In this document: one piece after another, positions 49,939 through 58,493 of the stretch
Position numbering within the stretch: the first letter of the stretch is position 1
Layout: each line of letters starts with the position of its first letter
NCBI GenBank assembly: GCA_049322755.1
Contig: JBMOQX010000007.1
Coordinates: 62,001-126,000, forward strand
Length of the DNA: 64,000 nt
Source of the DNA: DATIUV01 sp049322755
GTDB lineage: Bacteria; Pseudomonadota; Gammaproteobacteria; Burkholderiales; UBA6910
Direction of reading: 5' to 3'
Notes under the pieces: generated by a model
The model's database searches: none
The model's input: the letters and a program-made list of their open reading frames with translations, nothing else
What the model was told of the DNA's origin: nothing
Position numbers and translations under genes: made by a program

Positions 49939-52749
49939 TCATGCCGCGGCAAGCGACTTGCCTCCGCCATAGCTCGAGACTTCCGGCTCGGCGCCGCCGG
50001 CGGCAACCCGCGCGGCGCAATACTTGAACTCCGGAATCTTGCCGAACGGGTCCAGCGCCGGATTGGTCAGCAGGTTGGCCGCCGCCTCGTAGTAGCAGAA
50101 CGGGATGAACACCGCGCCCCGCGGCGTGGCCTCGTCGGCGCGCGCGTAGAGCGAGATGCCGCCGCGGCGCGTTTCCACCGTGATCACACCGCCCGGCTCG
50201 ACGCCGACGACGTCGAGATCGAGCGGATGGAACGAGGCCACCGGCCCCGGCTCGATGGCATCCAGCACGCCTGCGCGCCGGGTCATCGCGCCGGTGTGCC
50301 AGTGCTCCAGCTGCCGCCCGGTGATCAACACCCAGGGATACTCGTCGTCCGGGCGCTCGTTGGCCGGGATCAGGTCGGCGGGGACGAACTTGGCACGCCC
50401 GCTGGGCGTCGGGAAATCCTCGACGAACACCACCGGCTGCCCGGGATCCTGATCGTCCTTGCACGGATAGGTGACGGAGCTCTGCTCCTCGAGCCGCTGC
50501 CAGGAGATGCCGGCGATCGAGGGCATCGCCTTGCGCATCTCGTCGAACACGGCGGCGACGCCGCTTTCCGGTCCCTTGTAGTTCCAGTCCAGACCGAGGC
50601 GCCGCGCCATCTCCTGGATGATCCACAGGTCCTGGCGCGCCTCCCCGGGGAGGTCCAGCGCCCGCCGGCCGAGCTGCACCATGCGGTCGGTGTTGGTGAC
50701 CGTGCCGGTTTTCTCCGGCCAGGCGGAGGCCGGCAGGATGACGTCGGCCAGATACGCCGTCTCGGTGAGGAAGATGTCCTGCACCACCAGCCAGTCGAGG
50801 TGGGCCAGCGCCTCGCGCGCGTGGTTCAGGTCAGGATCCGACATCGCCGGGTTCTCGCCCATGATGTACATGCCCTTGATCTGGTCCGCCAACACCGCGT
50901 CCATGATCTCCACCACGGTCAGGCCCGGCTTGGGATCCAGCGTCGCGCCCCACAGCTTCTCGAAGCGAGCGCGGGCCTCGGGGTCGTCGACCCGCTGATA
51001 ATCGGGGAACACCATCGGGATCAGCCCCGCGTCGGAGGCGCCCTGCACGTTGTTCTGGCCGCGCAGCGGATGCAATCCGCACCCCGGCCGCCCCACCTGC
51101 CCGGTCATCAGCGCCAGCGCGATCAGGCAGCGCGCGTTGTCGGTGCCGTGGACGTGCTGGGAAATGCCCATGCCCCAGAGGATCATCGAGCCCTTGGAGG
51201 TGGCGTAAAGCCGCGCCACCTCACGGATGGTCTTGGCGGGAATGCCGCAGAGGGGCGCCATGCGCTCGGGGCTGTAGCCCTTGACGTTCTTCTGCAGCTC
51301 ATCGAAACCCAGGGTCCGGTCGCGGATGAAGTCCGCGTTCACCAGCCCCTCGTCGATGATGGTGTAGATCATCGCGTTCAGCAGCGCCACGTCGGTGTCG
51401 GGCTTGAACTGAAGGAAGTAGGTGGCGTGCGGCGAAAGCTCGGTCTTGCGCGGGTCGGCGACGATCAGCTTGACCCCCTGCTTGGCGGCGTTCTTGATCC
51501 AGGTCGCGGCGACCGGATGGTTCACCGTCGGGTTGGCGCCGATGACGACCACCACCTCGGCCTTGAGCACGTCGCTCACCTGGTTCGAAACGGCGCCCGA
51601 GCCGATGCCTTCGAGCAGCGCCGCAACGCTGGAGGCGTGGCACAGGCGCGTGCAATGATCGACGTTGTTGCCGCCGAATCCGGTGCGCACCAGCTTCTGG
51701 AACAGGTAGGCCTCCTCGTTGGAACCTTTGGCCGAGCCGAAGCCGGCCAGCCCCGCGCCGCCGTGGGCTTCGCGGATCGCGCGCAGCCTGCCCGCGGCCA
51801 GGTCCAGCGCCTCGTCCCAGGTGGCTTCACGGAAGATCTCGTGCCAGTTCTCCGGGTCCATGGCGAAGTTCGCCGACTTGGGCGCGCCCGGCTTGCGGAC
51901 GAGGGGCTTGGTCAGGCGCTGGCGGTGGTGCACGTAGTCGAAGCCGTAGCGGCCCTTGACGCACAGCCGGCTGTGGTTGGCCGGGCCGTCGCGGCCGGTG
52001 ACGTACTGGATCTTGTTGTCCTTGACGTGGTAGGTCAGCAGGCAGCCGACGCCGCAGTACGGGCACACCGAGTCCACCGTCTTGTCGACCTGCTTCAGGC
52101 CGACGTCGCGCGCAGGCATCAGCGCACCCGTGGGGCAGGCCTGCACGCATTCGCCACAGGCGACACAGGTGCTGGCGCCCATCGGGTCGTCGAAGTCGAA
52201 CACGATCTTGGAATGATCGCCGCGGAAGGCATAGCCGATGACGTCGTTCACCTGCTCCTCGCGGCAGGCGCGCAGGCAGCGGGTGCACTGGATGCAGGCG
52301 TCGAGCCGCACCGCCATGGCGGGATGGGACAGATCCGGCGCCACCGGCGCACGGGCCTCGAACCGCGGTTTGCCGACCTGGAGCTTTTCCGCCCACTGGT
52401 CCAGCTCGTTGTGGAGCGTGTATTCCTTCTGCGGCATGTCGGCGAGCAGCAGTTCCAGCACCATCTTCTGCGAGTGCCGCGCCCGCTCGCTGTCGGTGGA
52501 AACTTCCATGCCCGCCTTGGGCGCGCGGCAGCACGACGGGGCCAGCACGCGCTCGCCCTTGATCTCGACGACGCAGGCGCGGCAGTTGCCGTCCGGGCGC
52601 ATCCCTTCCATGTAGCAGAGGTGCGGGACTTCCACTCCGTAGCGCTTCGCGGTCTGCAGGATGGTTTCGTTGCTGTAGCCGGTCACGGGCTTGCCGTCGA
52701 GCTTGAACTCGATCGCTTCCGGCCGGATTTCCAGATCGCTCATCTTCAT
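49939..52749 (-). CDS. fdhA: NAD-linked formate dehydrogenase, catalytic alpha subunit
   Basis: The 936-aa soluble molybdenum/tungsten enzyme subunit oxidises formate to CO2. Domain order: N-terminal [2Fe-2S] ferredoxin (CYMEGMRPDGNCRAC, about 45-60), a NuoG-like His/Cys region, two [4Fe-4S] clusters (CIQCTRCLRAC and CVACGECVQACPTGAL), then the [4Fe-4S] of the catalytic domain (CPYCGVGCLLTY, about 228), the bis-MGD domain with the metal-ligand Cys in HCTRLCHASSV, and a C-terminal cofactor-binding domain (LITGRQLEHWHTGAMTRR). It is a Cys, not a selenocysteine, enzyme. It follows fdhB by 36 bp. Confidence 0.95.
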   Translation of the reverse strand: MKMSDLEIRPEAIEFKLDGKPVTGYSNETILQTAKRYGVEVPHLCYMEGMRPDGNCRACVVEIKGERVLAPSCCRAPKAGMEVSTDSERARHSQKMVLELLLADMPQKEYTLHNELDQWAEKLQVGKPRFEARAPVAPDLSHPAMAVRLDACIQCTRCLRACREEQVNDVIGYAFRGDHSKIVFDFDDPMGASTCVACGECVQACPTGALMPARDVGLKQVDKTVDSVCPYCGVGCLLTYHVKDNKIQYVTGRDGPANHSRLCVKGRYGFDYVHHRQRLTKPLVRKPGAPKSANFAMDPENWHEIFREATWDEALDLAAGRLRAIREAHGGAGLAGFGSAKGSNEEAYLFQKLVRTGFGGNNVDHCTRLCHASSVAALLEGIGSGAVSNQVSDVLKAEVVVVIGANPTVNHPVAATWIKNAAKQGVKLIVADPRKTELSPHATYFLQFKPDTDVALLNAMIYTIIDEGLVNADFIRDRTLGFDELQKNVKGYSPERMAPLCGIPAKTIREVARLYATSKGSMILWGMGISQHVHGTDNARCLIALALMTGQVGRPGCGLHPLRGQNNVQGASDAGLIPMVFPDYQRVDDPEARARFEKLWGATLDPKPGLTVVEIMDAVLADQIKGMYIMGENPAMSDPDLNHAREALAHLDWLVVQDIFLTETAYLADVILPASAWPEKTGTVTNTDRMVQLGRRALDLPGEARQDLWIIQEMARRLGLDWNYKGPESGVAAVFDEMRKAMPSIAGISWQRLEEQSSVTYPCKDDQDPGQPVVFVEDFPTPSGRAKFVPADLIPANERPDDEYPWVLITGRQLEHWHTGAMTRRAGVLDAIEPGPVASFHPLDLDVVGVEPGGVITVETRRGGISLYARADEATPRGAVFIPFCYYEAAANLLTNPALDPFGKIPEFKYCAARVAAGGAEPEVSSYGGGKSLAAA

Positions 52750-52785
52750 TGGCTTGACCTCACCTTGCTTCGCCCCGGGACCCGC

Positions 52786-54486
52786 TCAGGCCTCGATCTC
52801 GTGGCGGAAAAACTTGATCACGCTGCGCACCGGATTGGGCGCCGCCTGCCCCAGGCCGCAGATCGACGCGTCGGCCATGGCGCGGGAGAGCTCCTCCAGC
52901 AGCGGCACGTCCCACGACGGCTTCTCCAGCAGCGTCAGCGCCTTCGCCGTGCCGACACGGCAGGGAGTGCACTGCCCGCAGGACTCGTGCTTGAAAAAGC
53001 CGATCAGGTTGCGCGCAGCGTCGCGCGCCCTGTCCTGGTCCGAGAGGATGACGACCGCCATCGAGCCGATGAAGCAGCCGTGACTCTCCAGCGTGCCGAA
53101 ATCCAGCGGGATGTCCCCCATCGATGCCGGCAGTATGCCGCCGGATGCGCCACCCGGCAGGTAGCCGTAGAACTCGTGGCCGTCCTGCATCCCGCCGCAA
53201 TACTCGTCGATCAGCTCGCGCACGGTGATTCCGGCAGGCGCCAGTTTCACCCCGGGCTCCTTCACCCGGCCGCTGACCGAGAACGAGCGCAGGCCGGTGC
53301 GGCCATGGCGGCCGTGGGCGGTGTACCAGGCGACGCCTTTCTCCAGGATGTCGCGCACCCAGTACAGGGTCTCGAAGTTGTGCTCCAGCGTCGGATGGCC
53401 GAACAGCCCCACCTGGGCGACGTAGGGCGGGCGCAGGCGCGGCATGCCGCGCTTGCCCTCGATGGACTCGATCATCGCCGACTCTTCGCCGCAGATGTAG
53501 GCGCCGGCACCGCGGCGAAGATGGATCGGCGGCAGCGCACACGGCGGATCCCGCTGCAACGCCTTCAGCTCGCGCTCCAGCAGCTCGCGGCAGCCGTGGT
53601 ACTCGTCGCGCAGGTAGATGTAGACCTCGGCGACCTGGCAGACCCAGGCGGCGATCAGCATCCCTTCCAGGAAGCGGTGGGGATCGCGCTCCAGGTAATG
53701 GCGGTCCTTGAACGTGCCCGGCTCGCCTTCGTCGATGTTGACCGCCATCAGGTGCGGCATCGGCTCGGCGCGCACGATGCGCCATTTACGGCCGGTGGGG
53801 AACCCGGCGCCGCCAAGCCCGCGCAGCCCGGAGTCCTCCATGGTCTTCATCAGCTGCTCGGCGCCGAGCTTGCCCGCGAGGCACTCGGCCAGCAGCCGAT
53901 ACCCGCCCTGGGCGCGGTACTGCCGGTAGGAAACCGCCTTGGGCGCCGCGTCCCGGACCTCGCCGCGGCGCGCCGCCGCGGCCACGGCCTGCGCCTCGGC
54001 GTGCTCGAACGGTTTCTGGCCGACAATGGCCACCGGCGCCCCCGCGCAGCGCCCCACGCAGGGCGCCGGGATGACCCGCACGTCCGGTCCCAGCAGCTTC
54101 GTCAGCTTCGCCATCAGATCCTGCGCGCCCGCCATTTCGCAGGAAAGGGAATCGCAGACCCGCACCGTGACCTTGGGCGGCGCAGCGTCTCCCTCGCGCA
54201 CGACGTCGAAATGGTGATAGAACGTGGCCACCTCGTACACCTCGGTGAGCGCCAGGTTCATTTCCTTGGCGAGCGCCGCCAGGTGGGCGGCGGAAAGGTG
54301 CCCGTAAGCGTCCTGGATCCTGTGCAGATGCTCGATGAGGATATCGCGGCGGCGGGGCTGCTTGCCCAGCAGCGCCTGCACCTGCGCGAGGGCCTCGGGG
54401 TCCGCGACGCGGCCCTTGGCCGTGGCGCGCACGCGCTTGGCCGCGCCGCCGGCGGGGGTCATGGGGATCAGGGTTCGATCATTCAT
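52786..54486 (-). CDS. fdhB: Formate dehydrogenase beta subunit (NuoE-NuoF type, NAD reducing)
   Basis: The 566-aa protein joins a NuoE-like [2Fe-2S] domain (about 30-175; Cys pairs in VCDSLSCEMAG and APCVGRCAGAP) to a NuoF-like FMN/NAD domain (RGLGGAGFPTGRKW, NIDEGEPGTFKDR, GAGAYICGEESAMIESIEG) and a [4Fe-4S] site (ESCGQCTPCRVGT, ASICGLG). It passes electrons from FdhA to NAD. ATG 54486 has GGAAAGG 8 bp upstream and is favoured over GTG 54489. First gene of fdhBA; no separate gamma subunit or fdhD/chaperone gene is in the window. Confidence 0.93.
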   Translation of the reverse strand: MNDRTLIPMTPAGGAAKRVRATAKGRVADPEALAQVQALLGKQPRRRDILIEHLHRIQDAYGHLSAAHLAALAKEMNLALTEVYEVATFYHHFDVVREGDAAPPKVTVRVCDSLSCEMAGAQDLMAKLTKLLGPDVRVIPAPCVGRCAGAPVAIVGQKPFEHAEAQAVAAAARRGEVRDAAPKAVSYRQYRAQGGYRLLAECLAGKLGAEQLMKTMEDSGLRGLGGAGFPTGRKWRIVRAEPMPHLMAVNIDEGEPGTFKDRHYLERDPHRFLEGMLIAAWVCQVAEVYIYLRDEYHGCRELLERELKALQRDPPCALPPIHLRRGAGAYICGEESAMIESIEGKRGMPRLRPPYVAQVGLFGHPTLEHNFETLYWVRDILEKGVAWYTAHGRHGRTGLRSFSVSGRVKEPGVKLAPAGITVRELIDEYCGGMQDGHEFYGYLPGGASGGILPASMGDIPLDFGTLESHGCFIGSMAVVILSDQDRARDAARNLIGFFKHESCGQCTPCRVGTAKALTLLEKPSWDVPLLEELSRAMADASICGLGQAAPNPVRSVIKFFRHEIEA

Positions 54487-54544
54487 CACAAATGCCTTTC
54501 CAGCGTGGGTCGGCGTCTTGCGAGCGGCCTGCCAGACATTTGTG
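54487..54544. repeat. Inverted repeat CACAAATG ... CATTTGTG at the fdhB start
   Basis: Perfect 8-bp arms at 54487-54494 and 54537-54544, 42 bp apart. One arm sits directly at the start codon of fdhB. Could be a looped operator or a mRNA structure. The rest of the 283-bp fdhB-sucD gap shows only the terminator-like hairpin at 54702. Confidence 0.35.
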
Positions 54545-54701
54545 ACCTGCGTGGCTGCAGTCCACAGCGGCGCGCCGGTTCCGCTTGGCTGCGGGCCGCC
54601 GGCGCGGGTCCATCGCGCTTCGGTTCGTCTCCCTGCTCTGTCGCCCTCGTCCGTCGACCCGCGTGGCCAGGAGAAACGCCTAGTTTTCAGTTTGAAACAT
54701 A

Positions 54702-54726
54702 TGCCGACGGAAATTCCCCGTCAGCA
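54702..54726 (-). terminator. Probable terminator of sucCD
   Basis: Stem TGCCGACGG / CCGTCAGCA (one G-T pair), 7-nt loop, 43 bp after the sucD stop. Only a weak T-rich stretch follows on the minus strand. Confidence 0.5.
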
Positions 54727-54769
54727 ATAAATTGACAACAAGGCTGCAGGTTTTGTGCCACGTTCCCCG

Positions 54770-55651
54770 CTAAAGCACGGATTTCAGCAGCTTGCCCATC
54801 TCCGCCGGGTCCCGCGTCACCTTGATCCCGCACTCCTCCATCACGGCGATCTTCTCGGCGGCGGTGCCCTTGCCGCCGGAAATGATGGCGCCGGCATGGC
54901 CCATACGCTTGCCCGGCGGCGCCGTCACGCCGGCGATGAATCCCACCACGGGCTTCTTCATGTGGACCTTGACCCAGCGGGCGCAGTCCTCCTCGTCGGA
55001 GCCGCCGATTTCCCCCACCATGATGACCGCGTCCGTTGCGGGGTCTTCGTTGAAGAGCTTCATGACGTCCACGTGCTTCATGCCGTTCACCGGATCGCCG
55101 CCGATGCCGACGCAGGTCGACTGCCCCAGGCCCAGTTCCATGAGCTGTCCCACGGCCTCGTAGGTGAGCGTTCCGGAGCGCGACACCACGCCGATGCGGC
55201 CCTTCTTGTGGATGTGCCCCGGCATGATGCCGATCTTGATCTCGTCGGGGGTGATCACGCCCGGGCAGTTGGGTCCCACCAGGATAGTCTTCCTGCCCTG
55301 CTTGCGCATCCGGTCGCGCACTTCGATCATATCGCGCACCGGAATGCCCTCGGTTATGCAAATCACGAGGTCCAGGTCTGCGTCCACGGCCTCCCAGATG
55401 GCGCCCGCGGCCCCTGCCGGCGGCACGTAGATCACCGAGGCCGTCGCGCCGGTCTGCCGTTTCGCGTCCTTGACCGAGGCAAAGATCGGCACGCCCTCGA
55501 AGCTCTCCCCCGCCTTCTTCGGGTTCACCCCGGCGACAAAGCAGTTCCGGCCGTTGGCGTACTCCAGGCAGTTGCGGGTGTGGAACTGGCCGGTCTTGCC
55601 GGTGATGCCCTGGGTGATGACCCGGGTGTTCTTGTCGATCAGGATGCTCAC
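54770..55651 (-). CDS. sucD: Succinate-CoA ligase, alpha subunit SucD
   Basis: SucD binds CoA and carries the active-site phosphohistidine. The 293-aa protein has the usual size, with TGKTGQFHTRNCLEYA, the CoA loop GVNPKKAG, VGPNCPGVITPDE and the phospho-His segment GFIAGVTAPPGKRMGHAGAI (His in GHAGA). It starts 3 bp after sucC. Part of the TCA cycle; in this island it may handle succinyl-CoA needs for CoA transfer to dicarboxylates. Confidence 0.96.
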   Translation of the reverse strand: MSILIDKNTRVITQGITGKTGQFHTRNCLEYANGRNCFVAGVNPKKAGESFEGVPIFASVKDAKRQTGATASVIYVPPAGAAGAIWEAVDADLDLVICITEGIPVRDMIEVRDRMRKQGRKTILVGPNCPGVITPDEIKIGIMPGHIHKKGRIGVVSRSGTLTYEAVGQLMELGLGQSTCVGIGGDPVNGMKHVDVMKLFNEDPATDAVIMVGEIGGSDEEDCARWVKVHMKKPVVGFIAGVTAPPGKRMGHAGAIISGGKGTAAEKIAVMEECGIKVTRDPAEMGKLLKSVL

Positions 55652-55654
55652 GGC

Positions 55655-56821
55655 TTACTTTCCTCCCGCGGCCGCCACCACTTTCTGGGCGGCCTCGGCC
55701 ATGTTGTTGGCGGAAATGATGGGCAGGCCGGAATCGGCCAGGATCTTCTTGCCGAGATCCTCGTTGGTGCCCTTCATCCGCACCACCAGCGGCACCTTGA
55801 GCTGAACCTGTTTCGCGGCGGCCACCACCCCCTCGGCGATGACGTCGCAGCGCATGATACCGCCGAAGATGTTGACCAGGATGGCCTTGAGCCCGGGGTT
55901 CCTGAGCATGATCTTGAACGCCTCGGTCACTTTCTCGGTGGTGGCACCGCCGCCCACGTCCAGGAAGTTGGCCGGCTCGCCGCCGAAGAGCTTGATGGTG
56001 TCCATCGTCGCCATGGCGAGTCCGGCGCCGTTCACCAGGCAGCCGATGTTGCCGTCCAGGGAGATGTAGGATAGGTCGGACTTGGACGCCTCGATCTCCG
56101 CCGGGTCCTCCTCGTCCAGGTCGCGCATGGCGAGGATGTCGGGATGGCGGAACAGCGCGTTGTCGTCGAAATTGATCTTGGCGTCCAGCGCGATCACCTG
56201 GCCGTCGCCGGTCAGGATCAGCGGATTGATCTCCGCCAGCGAGGCGTCGGTGTCCCAGAAGGCCTTGTACAGCCCCTGCAGCACGGCGCGGGCCTGCGGC
56301 ACCGAGGCGTCGGGAATGCCGATCTTGCGGGCGACGTCGTTGGCCTCGGCGTCCTTGAGGCCGGTCTCCGGATCGATGAAGACCTTGTGGATCTTCTCCG
56401 GCGTCTTCGCCGCCACCTCCTCGATGTCCATGCCGCCTTCGGAGCTGGCCATCAGCACCACTTTCTGGGTGCCGCGGTCCACCACCATGCCGACGTACAG
56501 CTCCTTCTTGATGTCGGCGCCCTCCTCGATCAGCAGCCGCCGCACCTTCTGGCCCTCGGGCCCGGTCTGGTGGGTCTTGATTTGCATGCCGAGAATCTCC
56601 GAAGCGCGCTGCCGCACCTCGTCGATGGATTTCGCCAGTTTGACGCCGCCGCCCTTGCCGCGACCGCCGGCGTGGATCTGAGCTTTCACCACCCACACCG
56701 GTCCGCCCAGCTTTTTCGCCGCGTCGACCGCTTCGTCGACGCTGAAACAAGGGAACCCGCGCGGCGTCGGCACGCCGTAACCGCGCAGGATTTCCTTTGC
56801 CTGGTATTCGTGGATTTTCAT
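55655..56821 (-). CDS. sucC: Succinate-CoA ligase, beta subunit SucC
   Basis: The 388-aa ATP-grasp subunit starts MKIHEYQAKEILRGYGVPTP and has WVVKAQIHAGGRGKGGGVKL, LLIEEGADIKKELYVGMVVDR (two parts), DGNIGCLVNGAGLAMATMD and VNIFGGIMRCDVIAEGV. The sequence is the standard betaproteobacterial SucC rather than a malate thiokinase subunit. Start ATG 56821. Upstream are a TTAGAT -10-like element and a TTGAC palindrome at 56912-56925. Confidence 0.96.
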   Translation of the reverse strand: MKIHEYQAKEILRGYGVPTPRGFPCFSVDEAVDAAKKLGGPVWVVKAQIHAGGRGKGGGVKLAKSIDEVRQRASEILGMQIKTHQTGPEGQKVRRLLIEEGADIKKELYVGMVVDRGTQKVVLMASSEGGMDIEEVAAKTPEKIHKVFIDPETGLKDAEANDVARKIGIPDASVPQARAVLQGLYKAFWDTDASLAEINPLILTGDGQVIALDAKINFDDNALFRHPDILAMRDLDEEDPAEIEASKSDLSYISLDGNIGCLVNGAGLAMATMDTIKLFGGEPANFLDVGGGATTEKVTEAFKIMLRNPGLKAILVNIFGGIMRCDVIAEGVVAAAKQVQLKVPLVVRMKGTNEDLGKKILADSGLPIISANNMAEAAQKVVAAAGGK

Positions 56822-56883
56822 TCTTTTCTCTTCCCGGTGATGCCTCGACAACCGGCGCGCGGCGCGCCGATGCGGAGCCGACA

Positions 56884-56889
56884 ATCTAA
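56884..56889 (-). promoter_or_regulatory. Predicted -10 element of sucCD
   Basis: TTAGAT on the minus strand, predicted start about 56877, 56 bp before the ATG. The operator is centred at -41.5. Confidence 0.5.
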
Positions 56890-56911
56890 GTCATGCCGCC
56901 CGGTTCCACCC

Positions 56912-56925
56912 TTGACCGGGGTCAA
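56912..56925. promoter_or_regulatory. Operator palindrome 4 (TTGAC-CGGG-GTCAA), upstream of sucC
   Basis: Perfect 5-bp arms. From 56919 the plus strand reads GGTCAATAATCCGGG, identical to the oxc site flank, an unusually long shared stretch for two unrelated promoters. Confidence 0.78.
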
Positions 56926-57030
56926 TAATCCGGGAACCTACCGATTTATAAGCGGAATCCGGGATCGGCACCGACCGCCGCCCGGGCGCCCCGGGCACCG
57001 TTCCGGCAGCGCCCGGGAAAACGCCGGCGC

Positions 57031-57180
57031 TTATTCAAGCTCGCCGTAGCGGGTCTCGCACTCCGTCACCGGGCGGCTGAGAATCTCGTTCTCGTGCAAC
57101 CGCTTCGCGGCGAAAGAGCGCACGCGCGCGCCGGCTGTGTCGGCGTCTTTGGCTTTCGACTCGCCTGATTCTTTCGCCAC
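57031..57180 (-). CDS. Possible small unknown protein (49 aa)
   Basis: GTG at 57180 follows a GGAGG ribosome binding site with 4-bp spacing. The peptide is hydrophilic and highly charged (AKESGESKAKDADTAGARV near the start, ERDS-like middle, CETRYGELE at the end), with one Cys and no membrane segment. An upstream in-frame ATG at 57219 lacks a ribosome binding site. Family not recognised. It lies between sucC and the divergent membrane-fusion gene. Confidence 0.45.
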   Translation of the reverse strand: MAKESGESKAKDADTAGARVRSFAAKRLHENEILSRPVTECETRYGELE

Positions 57181-57342
57181 GGTTCCTCCGGAGGGCTGCA
57201 CGACGGACCCCGAACGCATGCTCGTGACCGGTGGTCCGGGAAGCGCACAATGGTAGCCGCGCGGCGCGGCAGCGGCAACCGCCGCGCGCGGCCACCCGAC
57301 CGCGCGCGGCTCGCTTTACAAGGAGCGCGCCGGCTGGCGACA

Positions 57343-58185
57343 ATGGCGCACCACGCCGCCGCTTCCCCTCGCCAGATGATTCCCCAAGCTTTGCGCTGGA
57401 ACTGCGCCGTCCTGCTCGGCTGTCTGTTCACGCCGGCCTGGGGCGTGGAAATCGACTGTCTCATCGAGCCGCACCAGATTACGGACGTTCGCAGTCCGGT
57501 GGATGGGGTACTGGAAAGTGTCGCCGTGCAACGCGGGCAGCAGGTCAGGAAAGGGCAGGTGCTCGCCACCCTGCAATCCGACGCCGAGAAGGCGGCACTG
57601 GAGGTCGCCCGCACCCGCGCCGAAATGGACGGCGCCGTAAAGGCGGCCGAGGCGCGGTTGGACGCCGCGAGCAAGAAGGAGCAGCGCACACGCGAGCTGT
57701 TCGAGAAGAACTTCGTTTCCTCGGGTGTGCTCGAGGAGGCGCGCACCCAGAGGTCGCTGGCGGAACACATGCTGCGCGAAGCGCGGGAAGCCAAGCGCCT
57801 CGCCGAGCTCGAGCTGCGGCGCTCCGCGGAGCTGCTCAGGCTGCGCACCCTGCGCGCCCCGTTCGACGGCGTGGTGACGGAACGCTACCTCGATCCGGGC
57901 GGGCTCGCCACCGCCGCAGCCAAGGACCCCATACTGCGCATCGCGCAGATCGACCCGCTCAGCGTGGAGGTCATCCTCGGCGCCGGCCTCTACGGCAAGG
58001 TGAAAGTCGGGCAGACGGCCGACGTGACCCCGGAAACCTCCGCCACCAGTTTTCCCGCCCGGGTGACGGCGGTGGACCGGGTAATCGACGCCGCCAGCGG
58101 GACATTCCGCGTTCGTCTGGAACTGCCCAACCCGAAACAGGAAATTCCTGCGGGCGCGAAGTGCAAAGTGCGCCTGCCGGACTGA
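57343..58185 (+). CDS. HlyD/RND-type membrane-fusion (periplasmic adaptor) protein
   Basis: The 280-aa protein has a signal peptide (LRWNCAVLLGCLFTPAWG), a split lipoyl domain (VRSPVDGVLESVAVQRGQQV; TLRAPFDGVVTERYLDPGG), a coiled-coil hairpin of about 80 residues and a short barrel domain. It would bridge an inner-membrane pump and an outer-membrane channel, but no pump gene is adjacent. The start is uncertain: ATG 57343 is used, ATG 57376 would give the tightest signal peptide, and an ATG at 57250 is also open. A tRNA gene follows on the other strand. Confidence 0.8.
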   Translation: MAHHAAASPRQMIPQALRWNCAVLLGCLFTPAWGVEIDCLIEPHQITDVRSPVDGVLESVAVQRGQQVRKGQVLATLQSDAEKAALEVARTRAEMDGAVKAAEARLDAASKKEQRTRELFEKNFVSSGVLEEARTQRSLAEHMLREAREAKRLAELELRRSAELLRLRTLRAPFDGVVTERYLDPGGLATAAAKDPILRIAQIDPLSVEVILGAGLYGKVKVGQTADVTPETSATSFPARVTAVDRVIDAASGTFRVRLELPNPKQEIPAGAKCKVRLPD

Positions 58186-58329
58186 CAATTCAGCGCGCAC
58201 TGCGGCGCGCCGGTATCCATCGACCGCGCCGCCGCCGGCGTTACCGCTGGCCCGCCATCGGTTGGTTCTGCCCGGGCGCACCCGCTTCGTCGCGCCCGGG
58301 GAAACCGCCGCTTGCGGGAGCCCCGGTGG

Positions 58330-58405
58330 TGGTGCCGACAGTAGGACTCGAACCCACGACCTTCTGATTACAAATCAGCTGCTCTACCAACTGAGCTATG
58401 CCGGC
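58330..58405 (-). tRNA. tRNA-Thr(TGT)
   Basis: Reading the minus strand: GCCGGCA acceptor arm paired with TGTCGGC, D-arm AGCTCAGTTGGTAGAGC, anticodon stem CTGAT/ATCAG with loop TTGTA giving anticodon TGT (58370-58372), T-arm with GGTTCGAGTCC, then discriminator A and an encoded CCA end. All arms form well. Confidence 0.96.
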
Positions 58406-58493
58406 CCGGTAGGGATTTTACGGGGAATCGGGAAAACCGAAGGCGCGGCGGGCGGGCGGTGCGCACCCGTCCGAAAAACGGGGCGACCCCCGT

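Noticed and set aside
49666..54735. A 1689-codon open frame on the plus strand
   Set aside because: It lies wholly antisense to fhs, fdhA and fdhB, is rich in Arg, His, Leu and Gly with no recognisable domain, and arises from the codon bias of high-GC genes.
54727..54769. A single TTGAC half-site (near 54732) as a fifth operator
   Set aside because: No matching GTCAA arm at 4-bp spacing; it also lies downstream of sucD rather than in a clear promoter position.
54770..56821. Reading sucCD as malate thiokinase (mtkAB) of the serine cycle
   Set aside because: Attractive because of the formate context, but the N-terminal sequences and motifs match ordinary betaproteobacterial SucC/SucD closely.
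58330..58405. tRNA-Thr as an integration site of a genomic island
   Set aside because: No integrase, no repeated tRNA 3' end and no change of gene content was seen beside it.
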